In this document: positions 1-9,205 of the stretch, piece after piece
How positions within the stretch are numbered: the first letter of the stretch is position 1
How the letters are laid out: each line of letters opens with the position of its first letter
Assembly (NCBI GenBank): GCA_033239125.1
Contig: BSWB01000001.1
Coordinates: forward strand, 25,943,501-26,007,500
From: Fagopyrum homotropicum
Taxonomy: Eukaryota; Streptophyta; Magnoliopsida; Caryophyllales; Polygonaceae
DNA length: 64,000 nucleotides
Reading direction: 5' to 3'
Notes under the pieces: generated by a model
What the model was told of the DNA's origin: nothing
The model's input: the letters and a program-made list of their open reading frames with translations, nothing else
Database searches by the model: none
Translations under genes and position numbers: made by a program

Positions 1-606
1 GTTGGTGTACTGGGTCGCTATCAAAGCAACCCTGGCATTGAACACTAGAAGGCTGCGAAAAAGGTGTTAAGGTACCTACAAGGGACTAAGAGTCACATGC
101 TCACTTATAGGCATTCTGATCAGCTTGAAGTTATTGGCTATACTGATTCAGATTTTGGAGGATGCAAGGATAGCAGAAAAAGCACCTCGGGTTATGTGTT
201 TGTCTTAGCGGGAGGAGCCATCTCCTGGAAAAGTGCTAAGCAAACCATTATTGCATCATCCACGATGGAAGCCGAGTTTGTAGCGTGCTTTGAGGCTACA
301 AATCATGCATTATGGTTGCGGAACTTCATTTCGGGGTTAAGCGTTCTGAGCTCGATCGCAAGACCGCTGAGAATCTTCTGTGACAACACAGCGGCCGTTT
401 TCTTTACGAAAAATGATAAGTATTCCAAAGGTATAAAACACATGGAAATGAGATTCTTATCAGTTAAGGACGAAGTTCGGAAGAGAACAGTATCTGTGGA
501 GCACATTTCAACTAGTGCTAATATAGCAGATCCACTTACTAAGGGACTACCACCCAAGACATTTCTGATGCATGCTAGCCTAATGGGTTTTGAGTATAGT
601 ACTTAG
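1..606 (+). pseudogene. Ty1/copia polyprotein C-terminus (RNase H), interrupted by a stop
   Basis: Frame 1 reads through the copia RNase H. YTDSDFGGC carries the first catalytic Asp, SRKSTSGYVFVL and ASSTMEAEFVA carry the conserved core and catalytic Glu, and NIADPLTKGLP is the usual copia C-terminal motif. The same frame holds a TAG at 46-48, just before KAAKKVLRYLQGT, where copia elements normally encode a Trp. This is a simple nonsense change, so the remaining open stretch from the Met at 64 is not a real gene start. The protein would cut the RNA strand of RNA/DNA hybrids during reverse transcription. The element is inactive as seen. Confidence 0.85.
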
Positions 607-996
607 TTTTATGTTATGAGGATTGCAAGTGTTTTGTAAAGATACTGTGTTTTGATCATTTATGTTACAGATCTTCTGAACCATTCTGCTTTCACATTAT
701 TGTTCAGTATATATACATTTTGGTGGTTGAACAGAAATAGTCTTTTTCTAAAGACATTAAAGAGACCATTATGCTTATTCCCTTATACAGATCGGGTCCT
801 TCTGGGATAGCAATCAGTAGTAGATGGAAGGAACCATGTTGAATAGATAATGTGGAACCGCCATTACTCTATTGTTGTTTTGGGATTCTCGAGGTAATTA
901 AGATAAACCCGTAAAGTAAATTTAGCACCTTGTACAATTTAAGTTTAACTGCATATAACAGAATAGTAGATGTACCTATGGTCCAAGTGGGAGAAA

Positions 997-1740
997 TGTA
1001 AGAATAAATTATCTCGTTAATGTGGACCTATAGATAATCTACGTTTTTGCATTAATTAGCTAAATATAATAGTCGGGATTTTCATAGGGAGTAACCCGAT
1101 TAATTTATCGTTGACGGACCGATAAATTAATCCCGTAATAAAGCCCGGTCCTCCGCTCGCCCTTAAATATGCGCTGTTCCGTTAATAGCGATATAATCGT
1201 GTGTGACATATAACTTATGTAGTGGTATTATGTGCCAAAACTATTGGGCATTATGTACCCTTATTTTAGTTGGGCATATAACACATAAAAGAAGAATATA
1301 TGTCATTAGTTGAAAAACAACACACGTAACACACATAAGAGAGAAAAGGGAGGAGAGTGGAGAAACTAGGGCTCCTTGCTCCAGCCACCACCGGACCACC
1401 AGTAGCCACCCGGGACGTCGCCGCACCTGTTGCCAGCCCGGAGCCACACCGCCGGTCACCGGAGCCGCCTGCTGCGCCGCCCGCTGCACAGCCGAGCCTC
1501 CCTGCGGCCTCCTCCACGAGCCGCTGCAGCAGCCCTTTGGCCACCCGCCGGAGCCGCCTGCTGCGCCGTTCACCACCTGCCGGAGCCACCTACTGCACCC
1601 CTATGGCTGACCAAGGTAAACATCTAAACATTGTTGATTAGTTTTCCAAATCTAAGATCCTAGTGGAATAGAACAAATTAGGGACGAATTGTTCTTTGAT
1701 TATGTTGATGAATTATTAACTAAGTATCAACACAGTTGGT
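997..1740 (+). repeat. Putative copia LTR with GC-rich leader
   Basis: It begins TGTAAGAATAAATT directly after the polypurine tract. A TATA-like CCTTAAATATGC lies near 1160. From about 1340 to 1600 the sequence turns sharply GC-rich (many CCGCC and GCCG runs), then returns to AT-rich DNA after CCAAGGTAAAC (near 1610-1620), which resembles a splice donor. The GC-rich stretch is open in several frames but has no recognisable domain. The right end is uncertain. Confidence 0.5.
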
Positions 1741-1757
1741 CATTGGATCATACGTTG

Positions 1758-2858
1758 TCAGCTCACATCTGTAGTCCAACCCATTACTTGCCCCTCTTCC
1801 TTTAATCCCACAACTTCATTCGAACCTCCTTCCATTTCAATGCTAACAGCTTTACTCCAATCACAAGCACTCGAACTGCACTTGCTCATCAACCATATAT
1901 CACAGTATCCATCCCTAAAATGCAAAACCGACAACAGGTTTCCAGATCTTGAAACACGTACATCCTTCCTTGACATTTCCATGGCTGGTTCATCCGGCAA
2001 GTCCAATAATTTGAACTCCTCTAACTCAACGTTGAAACACAACAACATATTTTTAGCAACTTCATCATCCTGTGGGTCAATAACTTGAGCTAGTGTTGGA
2101 AAACTGTAGGAATCTTCCTCCTCTTCCTCGTAATCTGTTTTTTGCTCTATGACAATCCAATATATAAACCCATCTACAAAGCATGAGGACCATCCATCCT
2201 TGGCTATAGCACATTTCACTGGACCAAGAGACGCTGCTTTCCAAGATTGGATCCGGGTGGAGAATAGCTCGACAAATAACCCAGGAAACTCGTAATAAGA
2301 GCAATCGATGAAAGCTAGTCTCACAAGTTTATAGTCATTTGTAGAAGCGTCAAATCCAAACCCAAACACTGGAATATGGGCAAAAAGATACTTGTGGTCA
2401 TATCTCGGTGTGGGAAGCTTGATGTATTTGTGGATCATTGGGTTCCAAATGATGACAGAATACTGAGAATAATTACCGCACATTTCATAGTCGTCAGAGA
2501 GGCAAATAAGCCCATTGATGGAGTCGACGATCCGGAAACAGAATGGAAAACCAGTCTTGAAGGGGCAATTGAGACTTCGAAGGCTTTTGAGGGTTTGGGG
2601 ATGGTGGAAGCTGTAATGATCAGCCTTTTCATCATTCCAAAAGGTACCTTTTTTATTCCGGTTTCCTTGCCTGACCAAGAGGTGGTGGTGGCGACTTCTG
2701 GTGGACTTAGTGGTGGTCAGGTGGTCTCTAATGAAGGCAGGGGATCGGATGAGAGTTTTCCAGGGTTTGGAAACTGCTTGGAATCTTATTAGGGATTCCA
2801 CAGGCAGCCTCTTCAAGATGTTTGGCCAAATATCATCCGGAATATGTTTACTTGACAT
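1758..2858 (-). CDS. F-box protein with F-box-associated domain (CPR1/CPR30-like type)
   Basis: A single uninterrupted 366-codon frame. Residues about 3-45 form an F-box (IPDDIWPNILKRLPVESLIR, then VSKPWKTLI), the segment that binds SKP1 in SCF ubiquitin ligases. Residues about 85-330 match the plant F-box-associated type: NGLICLSDD, IWNPMIHKYIKLPTP, FGFGFDASTNDYKLVRLAF, FVDGFIYWIV and an acidic EEEEED insert near 245. This C-terminal region normally selects the substrate. Length and single-exon structure are usual for the family. The likely role is substrate receptor of a nuclear or cytosolic SCF E3 ligase; the substrate cannot be told. Its 3' end lies just past a copia LTR, which may supply its downstream sequence. 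No lesion is seen. Confidence 0.88.
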   Translation of the reverse strand: MSSKHIPDDIWPNILKRLPVESLIRFQAVSKPWKTLIRSPAFIRDHLTTTKSTRSRHHHLLVRQGNRNKKGTFWNDEKADHYSFHHPQTLKSLRSLNCPFKTGFPFCFRIVDSINGLICLSDDYEMCGNYSQYSVIIWNPMIHKYIKLPTPRYDHKYLFAHIPVFGFGFDASTNDYKLVRLAFIDCSYYEFPGLFVELFSTRIQSWKAASLGPVKCAIAKDGWSSCFVDGFIYWIVIEQKTDYEEEEEDSYSFPTLAQVIDPQDDEVAKNMLLCFNVELEEFKLLDLPDEPAMEMSRKDVRVSRSGNLLSVLHFRDGYCDIWLMSKCSSSACDWSKAVSIEMEGGSNEVVGLKEEGQVMGWTTDVS

Positions 2859-3384
2859 TTTGAGGAGATTGAGTTATTAGTTTCAGCACCAAAAAAATTA
2901 GAACTTATAAGGCTGAGGAGCATTTGACTTGTTCCATGCTAAATGTTTTGATTTCTTCAAGGTTTTAGTGCTAAATGTTGATTAATATTAAAGAGAACAG
3001 TTAGAGTTGTGTCAGGAATGTAGTAGGAAGAATACTGAGTCAATCAGGACAAGAGAGATTGCCAACTATTTGGACTAGTTCCAAATGTCAACAGTTGAAT
3101 GAAATGAACTGGGACTACAGATTATATACTATCAACTTGAAGTTGGGTGTGTTTGTAAATAAGAGGTGACCTTTGTATGAATTTGAAACTAAGAGGTGGT
3201 TTTGTAAAACTTATCATAAATAAGAGGTTTGTGTGCACAATAGTCCCATAAACTAATGTCCATTTTACATCCAGGTGTACCTTAGTAGAGCTTAATAGGC
3301 GTGCACTCAAAATAAGATAAAGTTTCTCTTTGTGCTTCTGCACTTGCAAATTGAGAAGAGAGATTAGTCATATATCATAAATAA
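2859..3384. other. Intergenic, no gene seen
   Basis: AT-rich DNA between the F-box gene start and the broken DUF241 copy. It would hold the F-box gene's promoter. No clear TATA box, domain or repeat boundary could be assigned. Short open frames here resemble nothing known. Confidence 0.5.
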
Positions 3385-4017
3385 GGACTTGGGTTTCTTG
3401 TTGGTTTGTGCCAACACGTTTGGATTTTAACAACTTGGAAACAACTGAGTCCCAGCTCCTTGAAGCCTTGGCACTAGCTATAGCACAAGAATAGATTGTA
3501 GCACGCTGCAAGTCACCATTTGGCACTCTCTCAACCTGCTAATCACAGCACATATCTCATTGCTTCAGTCGTTGTTTATGTTCTCCAATTCATTCAATGT
3601 CTTTGAGACAACCTTGACGACCATCTTCCTTGATCTCGAGTACTCAGCCACCTCCCTGGCAATCTCATCTTTGGAACACTTCCTCCTTAGAATGGATTGA
3701 AGTTCTTGTGCTCGTTCTTTCATCTGTAACAGAACATAAGTAATGATGCTACAACTATCTACGAATTTAATAGATTCTTCTAATGCATTTCCAGCCCACT
3801 ACTGTTGGCCTTGGCAAGAGAGAGCTATTTGAGAAGAAGGTAACTGCAGCAGGTCATCAATGCAATCATAGAGATTAGTAAGAATGGTAAGATTAGATTT
3901 AATTGTGGAGGATGTCGAAGAAGCAAACTCAGAAGATGTAAGCCTGCTGAGCTGCTCATAAATTGGAGACGGTTCTGCTTGGAAAACTGATTGAGCCAGT
4001 GTGGTAAGAATTGCCAT
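3385..4017 (-). pseudogene. DUF241/BPS1-type pseudogene (copy A0)
   Basis: Read on the minus strand, this matches the DUF241 genes at 17-31 kb over most of their length: EQLSRLTSSEF, LYDCIDDLLQLPSSQ, MKERAQELQSILRRKCSKDE and ISRLRECQMVT are all visible. It is broken several times. One base is missing near codon 3 relative to ATGGCCGCTTCTTACCACAC, and the frame recovers by about codon 19. A TAG replaces the Trp codon after CQGQQ (about residue 73). A TGA sits in the linker before SNEICAVISR. A frameshift follows ILV, and the last 50-60 codons are absent. Its closest relative by eye is gene A. Its promoter region still carries the family's upstream module. Confidence 0.9.
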
Positions 4018-4240
4018 TTTAATCGTTCTTTTTCTTAGGCTGAAGAAGTGTTGTAATTTATGTATGAGAAATTGCTTTCCTTGTGTTAGTAAAATGCATT
4101 ATATAAATATCGAGGGGATAGGAGACAAGAGAAATCTCATTGTGGTCATAAGATGCTTTTGAGATCTGGATTGTATAGCATATATCTGCTAAATTCCTGC
4201 ATTGTCCCCTGCCGCCCTCTTTGCCCAGCTCATAAGCTTA
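4018..4240 (-). promoter_or_regulatory. Relic promoter of DUF241 copy A0
   Basis: A TATATAAAT box lies at about 4100-4108, roughly 85 bp upstream of the relic start. GAGATCTGGATTGTATAGC lies near 4160, and the conserved box GTCCCCTGCCGCCCTCTTTG followed by CCCAGCTCATAAG at about 4203-4236. The same three elements recur at matching distances upstream of the intact family members. Confidence 0.6.
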
Positions 4241-4764
4241 TATTTTTAGCAGCCTGATTGGCTGATCCATGATATATGCACACGCATTGGTATATAGACT
4301 TTGCCTTCTACTGTTGTACTTGAAGAGGACAATGCCAACCTTTCCTTTTTTTATCTTCTTGTAGAGTATGTGAAATTATTAGCTAGTTCTTCGACTTGGG
4401 GAGCACATTATCATGTGAAGGTTGAACTGATGTTATATAATCACCGGTGTTTTATGATCACCATTAACAATGGGATTCTTGACACCACTCATGTGCAGCT
4501 CACTTTGTGGATCATCTCCCTGTTGTTGTACCGATGTCGTTAAAACGGGAGGACCAATTTTAGCAATCAGCTCCAAAAGTGAAATAAAGGATTCATCTTT
4601 AGCTGGGTGACCAATCAAGGAGTTTACATGCCAAGTCATTTGACAGCTGATGATCAAAAAGCCTCCTATGAGCCCGGTTTGTTCATATTCTCCACATTGT
4701 TCGTGTTGCCCTTGGGTTGTTCTCGCAGTTGTCTCTTCCAAATTGTTGCAGCTTCTTGCAGAAG
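4241..4764. other. Intergenic, upstream flank of copy A0
   Basis: Diverged array flank that ends at the gypsy target site. Open frames here (for example 4433-4741 on the minus strand) have no recognisable domain and lie in sequence resembling other gene flanks of the array. No gene is called. Confidence 0.5.
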
Positions 4765-4769
4765 CTACA
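4765..4769. repeat. Target-site duplication CTACA (left)
   Basis: CTACA lies immediately before the TG of the left LTR. The same five bases follow the right LTR at 16000-16004. Confidence 0.85.
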
Positions 4770-6599
4770 TGTTACGCTCAGGATGTGACACGCAATGGTT
4801 TTAAATTTATATTCTCGTTATATTTATCCTAACTCCTAGCGAACCCGCAGTGTACGGGACGTTTGTAGTAGGGATAATATTCCGAGGTCGAACACAAAGA
4901 CTAAGGTGAGATTGATTCGATTTATGATTAAGTCTAGTGAAGATCTAGGTTAAGAAAAGAGAAAGAAATAAAGAAATGAAAATCTCAATTGTTTTTGGTT
5001 GGTTTTTCGGTGATCAATCAAAGATCACAAATCATGCGAAATGTAATAATCAACTAAGCTAACAAATCAACGCAAACAAACACGCAAAATACGAGATATA
5101 GATCAAGGATAGAAAAGCGGATTCTAGGGGTTGGAAGTTCCGGTTATGGCATAGGACTCAAGCTATCTATTCTTTCCTTGGATTAACTATGATATGTTGG
5201 GGTTAAGTGTTTCTAGATTGGGATCAATCACCGGGTAGGTCTCATGGTCCACTAGGTCATCCCTAAAGTCTCATCAGCGGGTAAGTCTCTAAGAACCTAA
5301 GGGAAGAAATTCTACACAAACCGGATTGTTACCTAGAGATCTAACCTATCCTCACCGGGTAAGTCTCGGAAGGGTTAGTCCTAAACAACCATCCTAGCAC
5401 ACTTAATCCAATGGCGGCTTATGAGGCTCACCACTACCTAGGGTTTGTCATCTTTGAGATCTAAGAGCAAGGATTACCGGATAAGTCTCTCCTAACACTT
5501 AGTTGCTAACACAAGGTCACCCTAGGATAGATTGACTCAACAAACACTTAGGATTTCAACATTCTAACAATCTAAGACTAGATCCATCGAACCAGGTAAG
5601 ATCACGGTTTGTTCTACCTTTCCACGGCCGTGGTTTGGTAAGAACTGGCCGTGATTCCTAACAGAAACTACGTTCATGCACACAAATCATCCAAAGGTAA
5701 ATCTAAGTCCATCCTATCATAGCCCTAGCCATAATCATCCTCTCCTTACCCTAGAACCACATCTATTTAGCCTAAAACATTCATAATAGAAGTCGAAACA
5801 ATCAAACATAAAATCATGGCATCCATTTGCAAGATAATGAAGAGAAAGAGATGAACAAGTGAACTAAAACAAAACCAAGCTGAAAATGGAATTATAATAA
5901 CTCACAATCCTTCTTAAAGAAGGTTCAAATGGTTCATACAACTCTAAAGATTGAATCCGAAATTCTTCACTACAAAAACTCTCTAGGTCTATCAATGGTG
6001 TGCCTTCTTCTTCTCCAACCAAGCTCTTCTCCAATGGTAGCCTTCTTCTACCTCCTTTTTCCAAAGAATCTTCTTGTTGAGAGAATATTTTGATTGGATG
6101 ATAGTGGATAATGGAGGGCTGCTCCAAGATGATTTTCTCAGCCAATGCAGGACCACTTTTATACTACAACTTTGCAAGAGCTGGCCAAGAGATCGTGGCA
6201 CAGCTGTCACGAAAACCTGGCAAAATCCACGGTTGAAACCACGGCCGTGGAGTACCAGTGAACCGTGATTTTGTGCTTCAGCTTTGCCTTTGATCATTAA
6301 GCTTCGATTTGGTGCATGGCTTGTGTTTGCAAGGTTCCATGAGCCCTCTCTAGCCTTTAGCTTGCATCCTAATGAGTCCGAGGGTGTGTCATCTTGATGA
6401 ACAATCCTCAAACGTATCGTTTTAGCTCCTAAATCTCCCAAAACACCTACAAAGCAATGCACAAGTCCGTGTAGATGTCTATCTCGACAAAATACGTGAA
6501 TTGAGTGCAAACGTCGTGAACTAGTGCTAAACCATGCATAAATGAGCGGGAAATCTATCTAAATGATTACCTAAACCTAAGTCATAAATCGTGTTATCA
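4770..6599 (-). repeat. 3' LTR of the Athila-like element (left copy)
   Basis: Starts TGTTACGCTCAGG and ends CGTGTTATCA on the plus strand. Nearly identical to 14169-15999. The differences are scattered single-base changes (for example GCAGTG versus GCAATG near 4850), one single-G length difference near 4797, and changes in the terminal six bases next to the interior. It holds two CCACGGCCGTGG palindromes (5622-5633 and 6239-6250). Open frames of 93 and 172 codons on the minus strand occur identically in both LTRs and carry no known domain; they are probably incidental. Confidence 0.93.
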
Positions 6600-6618
6600 A
6601 AAATACCCCATACTTAAG
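6600..6618 (-). other. Polypurine tract beside the 3' LTR
   Basis: Read on the minus strand this is CTTAAGTATGGGGTATTTT, directly abutting the LTR start TGATAACACG. It is the expected plus-strand DNA primer of the element. A 6-bp-stem hairpin (TTTGCT at 6620-6625, AGCAAA at 6634-6639) follows on the interior side. Confidence 0.75.
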
Positions 6619-8283
6619 GTTTGCTTGTCCCTGAGCAAATTCTCAACTATAGACTACGAGATAACATGATTTATGTATGCAGAAAAACGGTAAAATCTTT
6701 TTGGTTTTGTGCTTCTACTATTGGATCACCTTCAAAGTCATGTTTCATGGCAAAGGATAAGCAATCATGCATCAAATAAATGAAGGCATGAAAAGACAAT
6801 TGTATTTAGCTCGAAAGCATGCATGAAATGTAAAAATGAAGAAGCCAAGAAGATCAAGAGCATATCCAATCTAGATTACTAAGTCTTACAAACATGCAAA
6901 TAGGTCATAAGGTCTTGTGAAATAAAAGGCTAAGAAACGTTGTGATTAGGTGGGGATTTTTCTAGGTTATGTGATGCTAATCCGGGAATGGAACTAACTC
7001 CACAATCTTGTCCTCGATCAACTTCCCTCAAGTGTATATTTTTCTCTATCTTTTCTTTCTTTTCTTTTCTTTTCCTTTGACTTATTTTTTAGACAATGGC
7101 ATTGGTGTACAAAAGCCGAAACCTTGGTGATTAGCCATCCTCAGGCTTTTTCTTATTTTTCGAGGTGCATCCACACCGGGCACACATACCAAAGCTCGTT
7201 AGGACTATTGGTTTATTTGACTTTGGCAAGGCACCAACACCCGATTATGTGAAGTGTACCGAGTTACTTGTCATTTAAGCCAACGTCCCCAAGCCTATAT
7301 TTTTGGCTACACTTTCACAACAAATTCAGCATTTTATGCATGATATTCTTTCATCAACATTTTCACTCCATACTTGCTTTTCACACACATCAACACACTA
7401 TCATGCTCCTATTCCCGGATGGGTAAAAAGGGGTCAAATTATATCCATTGAGGTGCTCAAACAATCATGATCAAGATGAGAAGTAGAGAAAGATGAATTG
7501 CCTCATTCATTCCTAGATGGTATGCAAGAACTAGCATGTAACTTCGACCTTCAATACTCAATCCATCCTAGGCAAACATCATGATCACAAATCATCCATG
7601 GAATTCAAGAGAAGTACTTCAAGTCCACATATGCATTCATCAATTTAACACATAAGGTCATCCATAGCCAATCCACAAGACAAGATTCATCATTAGGGTC
7701 ATATCCAAGCCTAGAAAGCACAAAATTTTTTTTAAAATTTTCTGAATTTTTATGGGATTTTCAAAATGAATATGTGCAATGCAAGATATGTGAAAATGTT
7801 AAACTACCCTAGATGCTCATCATGCAAAGGATCATGCAAACCCCACCCCATACTTAGAAACACATTGTCCCCAATGTGTAAATGAAGTAAAGAAGAGTGA
7901 AAGAAGATTCTCACAATGTAAAAGTGGTTTGCTATGGTATTTGGGATTGCTCAAGTGAATTGATGTTGGATGATCCTATCAACCATGGTAGAGAGCTCTT
8001 AAGTATTCATCAAAGCGTCGGGACCCGCGCTAGGCATCGCTAGCCGTCCAAGTTCCGCGTCCGCTCCACCCGTAATTGACGAGGGGTTCATTATCATCAT
8101 TCTCATGCCAAGCAAGGCTTCCAATGCTACTAAGGTTCTAGCACACACACTAAGCACACGAAACACACACAAAGATAGAAAAATCTAAAACAAAAACAAA
8201 ACGAGAAAGGGAAAATGTTACCAATGGGTTGCCTCCCACCAAGCGCTTCTTTAAGGTCATTAGCTTGACCAAACTCGGGGCGT
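6619..8283 (-). other. Non-coding tail of the Athila-like element between integrase and 3' LTR
   Basis: This is the place where some Athila elements carry an envelope-like frame, but none is open here. A second polypurine-like tract (minus strand CTAAGTATGGGGTGGGG, about 7841-7856) sits next to a perfect 8-bp-stem hairpin (ACACATTG, loop TCCC, CAATGTGT; 7860-7879). Around 8010-8085 there is a GC-rich patch with no coding sense. Confidence 0.6.
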
Positions 8284-9105
8284 CTACTCAAGGTAAAGTG
8301 GGGCAATCATATCCACCGGAGCTCCCGGGATATACTTCTTCAACCGGTGCCCATTCACCTTAAAGTTTTCACAATGCTCCCCTCCTATCTCAATAGCTCC
8401 ATGGAGAAAGATCTTCTTCACCACATATGGCCCGGTCCATCTTGATTTGAGCTTTCCGGGAAAGAGCCGCAGCCTTGAGTTGAAGAGAAGGACAAGGTCG
8501 CCTTCACTCAACTCCTTGGGGATGATCCTCTTGTCATGCCACCGTTTAGTCCTCTCCTTGTAGATCCGGGCATTCTCGTATGCATCCAACCGGATCTCCT
8601 CAAGTGCGTTCATATCAAGCAACCTCTTCTCTCCGGCCTCTTTGAGATCAAAATTTAGCCACTTGATGGCCCAATGTGCTCTATGCTCTATTTCTACCGG
8701 AAGGTGGCAAGATTTGCCATAGACGAACTTGTAAGGAGTGGTGCCGATTGGTGTCTTGAAAGCGGTCCTATATGCCCACAATGCATCATTGAGCTTCATA
8801 GCCCAATCTTTTCTAGTTCTAGATACCGTCTTCTCGAGAATGGCCTTTAACTCCCGGTTGGAGATCTCCACTTGGCCACTCGTTTGGGGATGGTAAGGTG
8901 TTGCCACCTTATGAGTCACCCCATACTTAGCCAAAAGTGCCCCAAAGTTCCTATTGGTGAAGTGCTTCCCTCCATCACTTATGATCACCCTTGGTGTTCC
9001 AAACCTAGGAAAGATCACTCGGTTGAAGAACCGCACCACAACTTTGGCGTCATTTATAGGAGAAGCGATTGCCTCTACCCATCTTGATACATAATCAACC
9101 GCCAA
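8284..9105 (-). pseudogene. Integrase catalytic core and C-terminus, Athila-like pol (separated by frameshift)
   Basis: A 273-codon open stretch. VDYVSRWVEAI marks the integrase core; IISDGGKHFTN carries the second catalytic Asp and GQVEISNRELK the catalytic Glu. The C-terminal part has WRTGPYV-like and HRLKKY motifs of gypsy integrases. The first catalytic Asp (in GVDFMGPFP) lies upstream in another frame. One extra base near 9095-9100 shifts the frame just before AVDYVS, so this stretch is cut off from the rest of pol. The enzyme would join retroelement DNA to the host chromosome. The Met at its start is an accident of the frameshift. Confidence 0.88.
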
Positions 9106-9205
9106 TTAGGATGTAGAGGTTGCCACATGAAGAAGGGAATGGTCCCATGAAGTCCACACCCCACACATCAAAAATTTCCACTTCTTGTATGTTGTTCAAG
9201 GGCAT

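Larger units (their letters stand above)
1..1740 (+). mobile_element. 3' part of a Ty1/copia retrotransposon (RNase H end, polypurine tract, one LTR)
   Basis: The window opens inside the RNase H domain of a copia polyprotein. About 390 bp of non-coding DNA follow, then a purine tract (AAGTGGGAG, 986-994), then an LTR start at TG (997). The order RNase H, polypurine tract, LTR is that of a plus-strand copia element. Its 5' part lies outside the window. The LTR right end is not resolved; about 1740 is a guess based on where the neighbouring F-box gene ends. No second LTR is available to fix the boundary. Confidence 0.72.

Noticed and set aside
1241..1627. Several 65-111 codon Ala/Pro-rich frames on both strands near 1.3-1.6 kb
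   Set aside because: GC-rich low-complexity LTR DNA stays open in most frames. No consistent protein.
2376..2792. Plus-strand 138-codon frame opposite the F-box gene
   Set aside because: Antisense of the F-box and F-box-associated coding region, with no domain of its own.
5864..6510. Minus-strand frames of 93 and 172 codons in the left LTR, with identical frames at 15264-15910
   Set aside because: They recur because the LTRs are copies of each other. No domain is visible, and they lie outside the gag-pol coding order.
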